A stretch of DNA of 64,000 bases from Curtobacterium sp. TC1 (GTDB taxonomy: Bacteria > Actinomycetota > Actinomycetes > Actinomycetales > Microbacteriaceae): contig NZ_CP081964.1 in assembly GCF_019844075.1 (NCBI RefSeq), positions 310,001 through 374,000 of the forward strand, in the 5' to 3' direction. Position 1 is the first letter of the stretch, and each line of letters begins with the position of its first letter. Shown here one piece after another: positions 16,821 through 25,196 of the stretch. The notes below the pieces were generated by a model that was given only the letters and a program-made list of their open reading frames with translations, was not told where the DNA came from and made no database searches. Position numbers and translations under genes: made by a program.

Positions 16821-17552
16821 ATGAAGAAGTCCATCGCAGCCGCGTTCGCCGCCGCGGCCGTCATCACCGCGGGCGTGTTCGCCGCGTCACCCGCCTCGGC
16901 ACTGCCGGCCAGCACGAAGGTCGTCGGCGGCGAGAAGGCCCCCACCACCTCGTGGGCGGTCCAGCTCGAAGCGTCGGGCGGCTCCATCCCGTCGGGCTAC
17001 GTCAGCAACTGCACCGGTGAGCAGATCAACGCCTCGTGGATCCTCACCGCCCGCCACTGCATCGACGGCATCGGCGCGATGAACGTCTACCACTCGAACT
17101 CCACGACCAACCGGGGCACGGCCGTCGCCGTCGACCGCGTCAGTGCCTCGCCCGCGGGCGACATCGCCCTCGTCCACCTGCGGACCGCGTACGCGCTGTC
17201 CACGTACGCACCCCTCGACCTCACCGCGACCGCCAAGTCGAGCGGGACCGGCACCATCCAGGGCTACGGCCTGCGCGCGAACGCGACCCAGTCCGACGGG
17301 CTCTACCAGGCCACCGTCTCGCTCACCGGCGCGAGCACCGACGCCTACAGCGGTCGTGCCCAGCACCTCACGGGCGTGACCGGCGCCTCGAACCACGGTG
17401 ACTCCGGCGGCCCGCTGCTCGTGAACGGCAAGGTCGTCGCCGTCTGCTCGACCGGTGACAGCGCCGACCCCGGCGCGAACACCAAGGCCGGCTCGAACTA
17501 CGCCCTGCTGTCGCAGGCCTCGTCCTGGATCAAGACCACGGCCGGCGTCTGA
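16821..17552 (+). CDS. Secreted trypsin-like serine protease
   Basis: 243 residues. The signal peptide is 1-31 (SPASALP), followed by a short pro-segment and KVVGGEKAP, which matches the chymotrypsin-fold mature N-terminus. The catalytic triad is visible: His in WILTARHC, Asp in GDIALVHL and Ser in NHGDSGGPLLV. NC...ARHC supplies the His-loop disulphide. The S1 region has VCSTGDSADPG. AGGAG at 16811-16815 lies 5 nt before ATG 16821. It is a monocistronic S1 peptidase of the streptogrisin/trypsin class that would cut proteins outside the cell. A strong terminator follows, and two inverted repeats precede it. Confidence 0.92.
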   Translation: MKKSIAAAFAAAAVITAGVFAASPASALPASTKVVGGEKAPTTSWAVQLEASGGSIPSGYVSNCTGEQINASWILTARHCIDGIGAMNVYHSNSTTNRGTAVAVDRVSASPAGDIALVHLRTAYALSTYAPLDLTATAKSSGTGTIQGYGLRANATQSDGLYQATVSLTGASTDAYSGRAQHLTGVTGASNHGDSGGPLLVNGKVVAVCSTGDSADPGANTKAGSNYALLSQASSWIKTTAGV

Positions 17553-17562
17553 ACCGACAGGC

Positions 17563-17604
17563 GGACGGGAGGCCCGTGGCGGCGTCGCCACGGGCCTCCC
17601 GTCC
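17563..17604. terminator. GACGGGAGGC-family bidirectional terminator
   Basis: A perfect 18-bp stem, 17563-17580 with 17587-17604, loop GGCGTC. It lies between the protease stop and the convergent GH16 gene. It is one of eight related hairpins in the window. Confidence 0.9.
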
Positions 17605-17649
17605 GTCATCAGCCGTGTCCAGAGCGGCTGGTCGCCCACCCGCGCTGGG

Positions 17650-18483
17650 TCACGAGTTGTCGATCACACGGACGTAGTCGATCTTCATCTGCTGCGGGAA
17701 CTGCGTCGTACCGTCCGGGTAGCCCGGCCAGCTGCCGCCGACGGCGAGGTTCAGCACGATGAAGAACGGCTTGTCGAAGACCCACGGATTGCCACCCGTG
17801 TCGGCGGGCGTGACCGTCTTGTACGCGACACCGTCGACCGACCAGGTGATCGATCCGGGCTTCCAGTCGACCGCGAACGTGTGGAACGTGTCCGCGAACG
17901 ACCACCCCTGGGGGTGCTGGTAGCTCGACGTGATGCCCTGGCCGCCGGAGTACCCGGGCCCGTGGACCGTGCCGTGCACCGTCGCCGGCTCGTACCCGAC
18001 GTTCTCCATCACGTCGACCTCGCCGGAGTTCGGCCAACCGACCTGGGGCAGGTCGGAACCGAGCATCCAGAACGCCGGCCAGATGCCCTGGCCGCGGGGG
18101 ATCTGGATCCGCGCCTCGACGCGGCCGTACCGGGGCGTGTACTTGCCCTGCGTCGTGAGTCGGGCGCTGGTGTACGAACCGTCGGCCTCGCGCTTCGCCG
18201 TGATGACCAGGTTGCCCTGCCCGTCGAGCGCCGAGTTGTCGCGCGAGTCGGTGTAGTCCTCGAGCTCGTTGTTGCCCCAGCCGCCGCCGCCGGTCTCGTT
18301 CGTCCACGCCGATCGATCCGGTGCGCTGCCCGCGGCTCCGCCGAAGTCCTGCGACCAGACCACGTCGCCGCTCGCTGCGTTCGCGGGGTCCGCTCCCTGC
18401 AGGACGGGGCCCGCACCGAGTGCGAGGGCCGCCGCTCCGGCGACCGTGAGAGCGACCAGTCGCCGCTTCCGAGTGGTGTGCAT
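17650..18483 (-). CDS. Secreted GH16 endo-beta-glucanase
   Basis: 277 residues. A signal peptide of about 35 residues (HTTRKRRLVALTVAG to ANAASG) is followed directly by the GH16 lectin-like fold. WSQDFGGAAGSAPDRSAW and GGGGWGNNELEDYTD match laminarinase-type members. The catalytic stretch is GEVDVMENVG, giving the E-x-D-x-x-E nucleophile and acid near residues 150-155. Substrates in this clade are beta-1,3-glucans (laminarin, fungal cell walls). ATG 18483 was chosen because GGAGG lies 7 nt upstream; the adjacent in-frame ATG at 18486 would be only 4 nt away. It is the second gene of an operon with the beta-helix protein, 14-17 nt downstream of it. Confidence 0.9.
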   Translation of the reverse strand: MHTTRKRRLVALTVAGAAALALGAGPVLQGADPANAASGDVVWSQDFGGAAGSAPDRSAWTNETGGGGWGNNELEDYTDSRDNSALDGQGNLVITAKREADGSYTSARLTTQGKYTPRYGRVEARIQIPRGQGIWPAFWMLGSDLPQVGWPNSGEVDVMENVGYEPATVHGTVHGPGYSGGQGITSSYQHPQGWSFADTFHTFAVDWKPGSITWSVDGVAYKTVTPADTGGNPWVFDKPFFIVLNLAVGGSWPGYPDGTTQFPQQMKIDYVRVIDNS

Positions 18484-18500
18484 CATCGATCCTCCCGGGA

Positions 18501-20279
18501 TCAGTTGTACGAGGCGACGCGGTTCGGGGCGGTGTTGCCCGCCGGTGTCGGCACCGCACCACCGACGCCGTTGATGACGCTCGAGATGGTGCCGGTGTCG
18601 CCGAGCGAGACCGTGACCAGGCCGTGCGCGCGGACGCCAGCGGTCTGCGGGACCTCGAACGCCCGGTCTGCGTGCACCGCGGGGTTCGTGTTGAAGAAGC
18701 AGTAGACGCCGCCGCCCCAGATCTCGTGGCTCGTCACGTTCGCTGCCACCTTGTAGGCGGCGTATCCGGCGCCGGTCGGGCTCTGCCACGACGCGTTGTC
18801 CGGCACGTCGTAGGGCATCTCGTTCTGGAAGAAGATCGTCTTGCCGTTGTTGCCGTTCCACTGCACTTCGTACTTCTGGTAGTGCTCGACGAACAGCCCG
18901 GTGGCGAGGACGTCGTTGCCGTTCACCTCGACGCCGGTCGCCCCGGTGTTCACGGTCCACCCGGTCGCCGCACCGCCGTGGTCCGCGCGCCAGGCCCAGA
19001 TGTGGTCGACGAGCGTGTCGTCGGCGTTCACCTGCAGCGTGGTCGAGGCCTTGCCCTGCACGCTCGATCCGACGCGGAAGAAGACGTCCTGGATGCTCTG
19101 CGGGTCGCCGGCGTGGTCGACGTGCGACCCGGACGCGCCGAGGCGGACCAACTGCGCGCTGTTCTGCGTGCCCGCATCGACCACGAGGTTCGAGACGTTC
19201 ACCCCCGCGACGTCGGTCGAGGTCAGGACGGCGTTGCCCTTGGTCGGCACGAGCGTCGGGAAGCCGATGCCCGTCACGACGGTGTCCGCGCGGGTGACGT
19301 TGATCGCCGCGTCGAGCTGGTAGGTGCCCGGTGTGAAGAACAGGTTCAGCCCCTGGGCCAGCGCGCTGTTGATGGTCGCCGCCGAGTCGCCCGGGTGGGC
19401 GACGTAGAAGTTCCGCATCGGGATGTCGGTGCCGCCGGTGTTCGGCCACGTGACACCGCTCGAGTTCTGCCGCAGCGACGGGACGAACACGTGGTACTTG
19501 TTCGACGAGTCGACGTACAGGTAAGGCTTCTCCCGCGTCGTCGGGGTCGTGGCGAGCGTGGTGTAGCTCTTCGAGAAGTCGTTCGCCGGGGCGCCGTTCA
19601 CCCCTGAGAACGTCATGTTCCAGTTGCCGCCCTGCCACGAGCCGATCGTGGAGTTCCGGGTGTACCACTGCTGCTGCGACCCGGAGGTCACCGTGCCGTC
19701 GACCTTGGTGTCGGCGATGTAGCCGCCCGACGAGTACCCCTGGCCGCCGTCCTGGTTGGACGGCCCCATCGTCAGGTTCCCCTTGATGTGCACCCGACGC
19801 ATCGGCGCGGCCTGGGACACCGCCCACCGGTCGGTGCCGCCTTCGGGGACGATCGCCACGTTCTCGACCGACCGCCAGAAGTTCTGCGTCGCGTTCTTCT
19901 CGTCCCCGGCGTTCCATCCGGAATCGACGTTCACGGCACCGTTGATCGTCACGTCATCGGGGTTCTTCCCCAACCCGGCGACCGATGTGTAGAAGCCCAG
20001 GTTCGCCCAGACGCGGCCGTAGCTGCCAGGCTTGAACAGGAAGGCGTACCGCTGCGTGCCGAACTGCGCGCTCGTGCTGCGGAGCTGACTGGTGAAGGCG
20101 GCGTCGACGTCGGCCTGGATGGTCGACGCGGGCACCGAGGGATCGTAGATCTTGACGTTGCTCCCGAAGTCCGGGGTGTCGCTCGTCGTGACCGCCTGAG
20201 CGGAGACCGCGGGGACGAGGGCCCCCACGACACCGGCGCTCAAGGCGATCGCGACGAGCTGCTTCATCCGTCGTTGCAT
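18501..20279 (-). CDS. Secreted right-handed beta-helix protein, probably carbohydrate-active
   Basis: 592 residues. The signal peptide is 1-28 (VPAVSAQAV). The mature start TPDFGSNVKIYDPSVPASTIQ leads into repeated Asn/Gly-rich beta-strand stretches (GTYQLDAAINVTRADTVVTG, VNVSNLVVDAG, LVDHIWAWRADHGG, TGLFVEHYQKYEVQWNGNNG) typical of pectate-lyase/GH55-like parallel beta-helices. Relatives in Streptomyces are often annotated, misleadingly, as adenylyl cyclase or coagulation factor 5/8 proteins. ATG 20279 opens the signal peptide, but no strong ribosome binding site is seen; ATG 20267 is an alternative. It is transcribed first, followed by the GH16 glucanase. A joint role in glucan breakdown is inferred. 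A direct enzymatic function is not shown by motifs. Confidence 0.7.
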   Translation of the reverse strand: MQRRMKQLVAIALSAGVVGALVPAVSAQAVTTSDTPDFGSNVKIYDPSVPASTIQADVDAAFTSQLRSTSAQFGTQRYAFLFKPGSYGRVWANLGFYTSVAGLGKNPDDVTINGAVNVDSGWNAGDEKNATQNFWRSVENVAIVPEGGTDRWAVSQAAPMRRVHIKGNLTMGPSNQDGGQGYSSGGYIADTKVDGTVTSGSQQQWYTRNSTIGSWQGGNWNMTFSGVNGAPANDFSKSYTTLATTPTTREKPYLYVDSSNKYHVFVPSLRQNSSGVTWPNTGGTDIPMRNFYVAHPGDSAATINSALAQGLNLFFTPGTYQLDAAINVTRADTVVTGIGFPTLVPTKGNAVLTSTDVAGVNVSNLVVDAGTQNSAQLVRLGASGSHVDHAGDPQSIQDVFFRVGSSVQGKASTTLQVNADDTLVDHIWAWRADHGGAATGWTVNTGATGVEVNGNDVLATGLFVEHYQKYEVQWNGNNGKTIFFQNEMPYDVPDNASWQSPTGAGYAAYKVAANVTSHEIWGGGVYCFFNTNPAVHADRAFEVPQTAGVRAHGLVTVSLGDTGTISSVINGVGGAVPTPAGNTAPNRVASYN

Positions 20280-20453
20280 GATGCTCGATTCGTCATCGTG
20301 CGGCGTCGTTGCCACACGGAACAGACCGTAGACCTGTCGGAGCGCCCGGACAGTCGGACGAAAAGGGGACCAGTGGCGACCCAGGGTCGCAGCAGACCGA
20401 CCCGGCGCGCGACGCTGAACGCGCGTCCACGCGCGACGACGACAGTGGAACGC

Positions 20454-21341
20454 ATGAGCCAGTACGACAAGCGCGACCCGAACACCCTCTACCCGGCCCC
20501 GCCGTACCCGAAGCAGGAGCAGTCGCTGCCGGGTGCCGCCTGGAAGATGGACCCGAAGCCGGACCACGGCGAGGAGAGCTACGTCGGCCGTGAGCGGCTG
20601 ACCGGCTACCGCGGTATCATCACCGGCGCCGACTCCGGCATCGGTCGAGCGGCCGCCATCGCGCTGTCGCGTGAAGGCGCCGACCTGGTGCTGTCCTACC
20701 TGCCGGACGAGCAGGAGGACGCCGAAGAGGTCCGCGACCTGCTCGAGTCCGAGGGCCGTCGCGCGGTCCTGTTCCCCGGTGACATCTCCGACGAGCAGTA
20801 CTGCAAGGACCTGGTGCAGAAGGGCGTCGACGAGTTCGGCGGTCTCGACACCCTGGTCATGGTCGCCGGCCGCATGGACAGCAACGAGGACATCCTGACC
20901 CTCGACACGTCGATGTTCGACTCGACGTTCAAGACCAACATCTACTCGCTGTTCTGGCTGACCAAGGCTGCGGTGCCGCACCTCGAGCCGGGCTCCACCA
21001 TCGTGACGACGGGTTCGATCCAGGCGTCGACGCCGTCGGCCGACAAGATCGACTACGCGGTGTCGAAGGGTGCGATCAAGCTCTTCACCGAGGCCGTCGC
21101 ACAGCAGCTCGCCCCGAAGGGCATCCGCGTGAACTCCGTCGCCCCGGGACCGGTGTGGACGCCGCTGCAGCCGGGCTCCGACGACGCCGAGACCGTGTCG
21201 CACTTCGGCGAGACCTCGCCGTTCGGTCGACCCGGGCAGCCCGCCGAGCTCGGTGCCGCGTACGTGCACCTCGTGAGCCCGGAGTCCAGCTACCAGTCCG
21301 GATCCACGATCACGATCGCCGGCGGAACGCCCGCGTTCTGA
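20454..21341 (+). CDS. SDR-family oxidoreductase, general stress protein 39/YghA-like (paralogue 1)
   Basis: 295 residues. The family-specific N-terminal extension (about 1-45: PPYPKQEQSLPGAAWKM, PDHGEESYVG) precedes the Rossmann fold. NAD(P) motif TGADSGIG, catalytic Tyr-x3-Lys in DYAVSKGAI, substrate loop APGPVWTPLQPGS. The usual NNAG is changed to VAGR, which is unusual for this fold. The product at 54748 is a close paralogue with a normal NNAG. Such proteins accumulate under general stress; the true substrate is unknown. The gene diverges from the beta-helix operon. A GACAGT hexamer lies 7 nt before the ATG, weakly resembling the leaderless promoters noted elsewhere. Confidence 0.85.
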   Translation: MSQYDKRDPNTLYPAPPYPKQEQSLPGAAWKMDPKPDHGEESYVGRERLTGYRGIITGADSGIGRAAAIALSREGADLVLSYLPDEQEDAEEVRDLLESEGRRAVLFPGDISDEQYCKDLVQKGVDEFGGLDTLVMVAGRMDSNEDILTLDTSMFDSTFKTNIYSLFWLTKAAVPHLEPGSTIVTTGSIQASTPSADKIDYAVSKGAIKLFTEAVAQQLAPKGIRVNSVAPGPVWTPLQPGSDDAETVSHFGETSPFGRPGQPAELGAAYVHLVSPESSYQSGSTITIAGGTPAF

Positions 21342-21369
21342 TCGGCGTCGTGACAGACGAGGAGACCAC

Positions 21370-21669
21370 GTGTCCGCAGTGACGCACACCGTGTTGGTCG
21401 AGTGGGACGGAGCGGACCGGTCGTCCGAGGCCGACGCCCTGTCACGTGAGCACCTGCCGCGGATCGATGGTGTCGAGTCCGTGCAGTCGGGGACGAGCGT
21501 GAGCACCGAGGGGCTGGAGGGCGGGTTCCACTGGATGCTCGTGGTGCGGTTCCGTGATCGGGCGGCGCTCGCCGGGTACCTGCCGCACCCGGAGCACCGG
21601 CCGGTGGCCGAGTTCATCGGCGGGGCGAGTGCCCGGGTCGTGGTGTTCGACGTCGAGGACGCGGCGTAG
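21370..21669 (+). CDS. Dabb-like (stress-responsive alpha/beta barrel) small protein
   Basis: 99 residues from GTG 21370, with AGGAG about 6 nt upstream. The pattern HTVLVEWDGAD, LPRIDGVESVQSG, FHWMLVVRFRDRAALAGYLPHPEHRPVAEFI matches the ferredoxin-like Dabb fold (dimeric alpha/beta barrel). Members include stress proteins and small polyketide or olivetolic-acid cyclases. It lies 28 nt after the SDR stop, so the two are probably co-transcribed. The catalytic role is unknown. It converges with the regulator at 21690. Confidence 0.7.
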   Translation: MSAVTHTVLVEWDGADRSSEADALSREHLPRIDGVESVQSGTSVSTEGLEGGFHWMLVVRFRDRAALAGYLPHPEHRPVAEFIGGASARVVVFDVEDAA

Positions 21670-21689
21670 GCGCGCGCTACTCCGCCCGG

Positions 21690-22532
21690 CTACTCCACCA
21701 ACGACTGCGTCCCGAGCACGATCGCCAGCGCCAACCGCTCGGCGTCCACTGACCCCGGCACCGCCGTGTAGGCCAGGATCCGCAGGTCCTCCGGCCCGAC
21801 GACCAGGGTGTCGCAGTCGAGCGTGATCAGCCCGACGTCGGGGTGGTCGACCACCTTGCGGCGGGCCGTCTCGCCCAGGGCCGTCGCGCCGGAGTCCCAC
21901 AGCTCGACGAACCGCGGGCTCGCGGCCCGGAGGTCCCGCACGAGCTGCTGCAGCTGCCGGTCGAGGGGGTACCGGGCCGCGGTCATGCGGAGTCCGGCGA
22001 CCAGGTTCGCCTCGAACGCGGCCTGCTCCTGCGGTGTGTGCACGGCCCGGCTGCCGGATCCGACCAGGTGTCGCCACGCGGTGTTGCGTTCGTTCCCGCG
22101 CAGCGCGCCGATCGGCCCCATCAGCGCGTCGTACGGGGCGTTGGCGACGAGCAGGTTCCCCGCGGCGTCGAGGACCGCGACCGGGGTGTCCGCCAGCCGG
22201 TCGAGCAGTCGCTGCACGCTCGGCGGGATCCGCGACGGCACCACGTCCGCGCCGGGGACGGCGTGCCCGGCCAGCCGGTAGAGCAGCTCGCGGTCGGCAT
22301 CGGCGACCCGCAATGCCCGCACGAGCGCCTCGACGACCTGTGCGGACGGCGACGTCGCGCGTCCCTGCTCCAGGCGGGTCAGGTAGTCGGCGGAGATCCC
22401 CGAGAGCCCCGCGAGTTCCTCCCGGCGCAGCCCGGCCGCCCGACGCCGCGGCCCGACGGTCACGCCGGCAGCCTCGGGGGTGACGTGGTCGCGCAGCCGC
22501 CGCAGGGTGTGCCCGAAGTCCGTGTCCGCCAT
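21690..22532 (-). CDS. XRE-family regulator with MmyB-like ligand domain
   Basis: 280 residues. The N-terminal helix-turn-helix is clear: LRREELAGLSGISADYLTRLEQGRATSPS (residues about 32-60). The C-terminal part (about 105-280) has FVELWDSG and NPLVG-like elements (DCDTLVVGPEDLRILAYTAVPG), typical of the MmyB-like domain that binds a small hydrophobic ligand. This family sits beside short-chain dehydrogenases in many actinobacteria. Here an SDR starts 101 nt away on the other strand, so it is very probably the target (inference from arrangement). Upstream of the ATG, CAGACT sits 6 nt before the start, a weak leaderless-type -10. Confidence 0.88.
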   Translation of the reverse strand: MADTDFGHTLRRLRDHVTPEAAGVTVGPRRRAAGLRREELAGLSGISADYLTRLEQGRATSPSAQVVEALVRALRVADADRELLYRLAGHAVPGADVVPSRIPPSVQRLLDRLADTPVAVLDAAGNLLVANAPYDALMGPIGALRGNERNTAWRHLVGSGSRAVHTPQEQAAFEANLVAGLRMTAARYPLDRQLQQLVRDLRAASPRFVELWDSGATALGETARRKVVDHPDVGLITLDCDTLVVGPEDLRILAYTAVPGSVDAERLALAIVLGTQSLVE

Positions 22533-22633
22533 GCCCCCAGTCTGCGCGCACGTCGCGGTCGGGTCCTGGCCCTGCCGGTCCTACGACAACCGGGCGACTC
22601 CCTGCGGTCGCCGCCGAGCACGACGCTGGACCC

Positions 22634-23317
22634 ATGACAACGACACTCATCACCGGGGCCACCCGCGGCCTCGGCACGGAAACCGCCCGCCAACTCGTCG
22701 CAGCCGGCCACACCGTCTGGATCGGCGCCCGCGACGCCGACCAGGGCGCCGCGGTCGCCGCCGAGATCGGCGCCCGCTCCGTCCAGCTCGACGTCCGCGA
22801 CGACGACTCGGTCGCCGCCGCGTTCGCGCACGTCGCCGAGAACGGCGGACTCGACGTGCTGGTCAACAACGCCGGCATCGCCGTCTGGGGGCAGAGCGGG
22901 CCAGAGGCGCTCGCCGTCTTCGACACGAACGCCGTCGGCACGATCCGCGCGACCGAGGCCGCGTTGCCGCTCCTGCGTCGCTCCGCGAACCCGATCGTGG
23001 TGAACCTGTCGAGTGCGCTCGGCTCCTTCACCGCCACCCACGATCCGTCGAAGCCGGCGTTCACCGTGCCGGCCGTGGTCTACGGCGCGTCCAAGGCCGC
23101 CGTCTCGATGCTGACGGTGCAGTACGCGCGCGTCGTGCCCGAGGTGCACTTCGTGGCGATCGAGCCCGGCTACACGGCCACCGAGTTCGGTGGCATGCCG
23201 AACCCGCACGGGCGCCCCGTCGAGGTCAGCGCCGCGACGATCGCGGCCGCCGCGAGCGCGGGCCCGGAGGGCCCGACCGGCGTGTTCCTGGAGGACGGCC
23301 AGCCGCTCGGGTGGTGA
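22634..23317 (+). CDS. SDR-family oxidoreductase
   Basis: 227 residues, short for the family. Cofactor motif TGATRGLG at 7-14, NNAG near residue 79, catalytic Tyr-x3-Lys in VYGASKAAV. The sequence ends shortly after the substrate loop EPGYTATEFGG with a compact C-terminus (GVFLEDGQPLGW). It diverges from the MmyB-type regulator at 22532, which likely controls it. The substrate is unknown. GACGCT lies 6 nt before the ATG, fitting a leaderless promoter except for its first base. It is followed by a 44-bp palindromic terminator. Confidence 0.85.
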   Translation: MTTTLITGATRGLGTETARQLVAAGHTVWIGARDADQGAAVAAEIGARSVQLDVRDDDSVAAAFAHVAENGGLDVLVNNAGIAVWGQSGPEALAVFDTNAVGTIRATEAALPLLRRSANPIVVNLSSALGSFTATHDPSKPAFTVPAVVYGASKAAVSMLTVQYARVVPEVHFVAIEPGYTATEFGGMPNPHGRPVEVSAATIAAAASAGPEGPTGVFLEDGQPLGW

Positions 23318-23325
23318 CGCCGCGA

Positions 23326-23369
23326 CGGACGGGAGGCGCGGTGCCAGCTGGCACCGCGCCTCCCGTCCG
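23326..23369. terminator. GACGGGAGGC-family terminator, perfect 44-bp palindrome
   Basis: 23326-23345 pairs perfectly with 23350-23369 around AGCT, which is itself self-complementary. It separates the SDR from the convergent pyruvate oxidase gene and should stop transcription both ways. Confidence 0.92.
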
Positions 23370-23383
23370 CCGTGCGGTCGCGT

Positions 23384-25108
23384 CTACAGCAGCTGGCGCG
23401 CGTTGGTCGACGCGAGGTCCAGCAGCTCGTCGCCGCGACCGGACAGCACCGTGCGGATGGCGTAGAGCGTGAACCCCTTCGCCTGCTCGAGCGTGACCGC
23501 CGGGGGCATCGACAGCTCCTGCCGGTTCGCGCGCACCGAGACGAGCGCCGGCCCGTCGTGCGCGAGTGCGGCGGCCATGGCGTCCTCGAAGTCGTCGGAG
23601 ACGTCGACCTTGAACCCCTTGATGCCGATCGCCTCGGCGACGGCGGCGAAGTCCGGGTTCTGCAGCTCGGTGCCGTAGTTCACGAACCCGGCCGCCTTCA
23701 TCTCGAGCTCGACGAAGTTCAGCGATGAGTTGTCGAACACGACGATCTTCACCGGCAGCTTGTTCTGCACGATCGTGATGAGCTCCCCGAGGAGCATCGT
23801 CAGCCCGCCGTCGCCCGCGAGTGCGATCACCTGGCGGTCCGGGAAGGCCGTCTGCGCACCGATCGCCTGCGGCACCGCGTTCGCCATCGTGCCGTGCACG
23901 AACGACCCGATCAGGCGACGCTTGCCGTTCATCGTCAGGTAGCGCGACGCCCACACGACGGGGGATCCGACGTCCGGGATGAACACGGCGTCGTCGGCGG
24001 CGATCCGGTCGAGCACACGAGCGACGTACTGCGGGTGCAGCGGCTTCTTCCGGCCGGCGGGGACGGCCAGGTCGTCGAGCTTCTCGCGGGTCTTCCGGTA
24101 GTGCTTCAGGGCGGTGTCGAGGTGCGTCGTCGGGTGCGAACCGGTCAGCAGCGGGATGAGGGCGAGCGCGGTGTCCTTCACCGTGCCGACCAGGCCGATG
24201 TCGACCGGGTGCCGCCGGCCGAGCTGTGACCCACGGATGTCGACCTGCACGTGCTTCGCCTTGGCCGGGAAGAACTGCTGGTACGGGAAGTCCGTGCCGA
24301 GCATGAGCACGACGTCGGCGTCCTCCATCGCGCGGTACCCGGACGCGAAGCCGAGCAGCCCGGTCATCCCGACGTCGTAGGGGTTGTCCCACTCGATGTG
24401 CTCCTTGCCGCGCAGGGCGTGCACGATCGGGGCCTGCAGTCGCTCGGCGAGCGCGACGACCTCGTCGTGGGCGCCGGCGACGCCCGCACCCGCCAGGATG
24501 GTGACCTTGTCGGCACCGTTCAGCAGCTCGGCGGTGCGCTGCAGCTCGGCGTCGCTCGGCACGATCCGCGGCGTCGAGCGCTCGATGCGCGTGGTGCGGT
24601 CGTCCTTGGCCTCGGCGAGCAGGACGTCGCCCGGGATCACGAGCACGGCGACCCCGCGCTTCTCGACGGCCTCGCGCATCGCGATCTCGAGCAGGCGGGG
24701 CATCTGCGTCGGGTCGGCGACGTACTCGACGTAGACCGAGCACTCGCGGAACAGCTCCTGCGGGTGGGTCTCCTGGAAGTAGCCGGAGCCGATCTCGGCG
24801 GTGGGGATGTGCGCGGCGATCGCGAGCACCGGGACCCGCGACCGGTTCGCGTCGAACAGGCCGTTGATGAGGTGCAGGTTGCCCGGGCCGCAGCTGCCGG
24901 CGCAGACCGCGAGCTCACCGGTCAGCTCGGCTTCGGCGCTCGCCGCGAAGGCGGCGGCTTCCTCGTGGCGGACGTGCTCCCACCGGATCGTGCCGTCCTT
25001 GCGCAGGGCGTCGGTGAAGCCGTTGAGGGAGTCCCCCGGCAGGCCGTAGACGCGCGCGACGTCGTTCTTGCGGAGGGTGGCGACGATGTTCTCGGCAACG
25101 GTTGGCAT
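23384..25108 (-). CDS. poxB: Pyruvate dehydrogenase (quinone)/pyruvate oxidase
   Basis: 574 residues, the usual PoxB length. The PYR domain has YGLPGDSLNGFTDAL and the catalytic Glu in VRHEEAAAFAAS (near residue 50). The central FAD-binding-type domain follows. The PP domain carries the thiamin-diphosphate motif ALAGDGGLTMLLGELITI (near 425) and FDNSSLNFVELE. It decarboxylates pyruvate to acetate and CO2, passing electrons to quinone in E. coli-type enzymes, and works as a peripheral membrane flavoprotein. Acetolactate synthase is the main alternative, but the whole sequence follows the PoxB/Pox5 pattern. AGGAC precedes ATG 25108. A TAGACA hexamer sits 6 nt upstream, so the mRNA leader may be very short. 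Confidence 0.92.
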   Translation of the reverse strand: MPTVAENIVATLRKNDVARVYGLPGDSLNGFTDALRKDGTIRWEHVRHEEAAAFAASAEAELTGELAVCAGSCGPGNLHLINGLFDANRSRVPVLAIAAHIPTAEIGSGYFQETHPQELFRECSVYVEYVADPTQMPRLLEIAMREAVEKRGVAVLVIPGDVLLAEAKDDRTTRIERSTPRIVPSDAELQRTAELLNGADKVTILAGAGVAGAHDEVVALAERLQAPIVHALRGKEHIEWDNPYDVGMTGLLGFASGYRAMEDADVVLMLGTDFPYQQFFPAKAKHVQVDIRGSQLGRRHPVDIGLVGTVKDTALALIPLLTGSHPTTHLDTALKHYRKTREKLDDLAVPAGRKKPLHPQYVARVLDRIAADDAVFIPDVGSPVVWASRYLTMNGKRRLIGSFVHGTMANAVPQAIGAQTAFPDRQVIALAGDGGLTMLLGELITIVQNKLPVKIVVFDNSSLNFVELEMKAAGFVNYGTELQNPDFAAVAEAIGIKGFKVDVSDDFEDAMAAALAHDGPALVSVRANRQELSMPPAVTLEQAKGFTLYAIRTVLSGRGDELLDLASTNARQLL

Positions 25109-25196
25109 GCGTCCTGTCTACTCGCGGACGGCTGCGCTGAGTGCTTTCAGAGGCTCGCCGGGCCCGTGGTCGGGCCGGGGCTGGGACGATGGTCGG

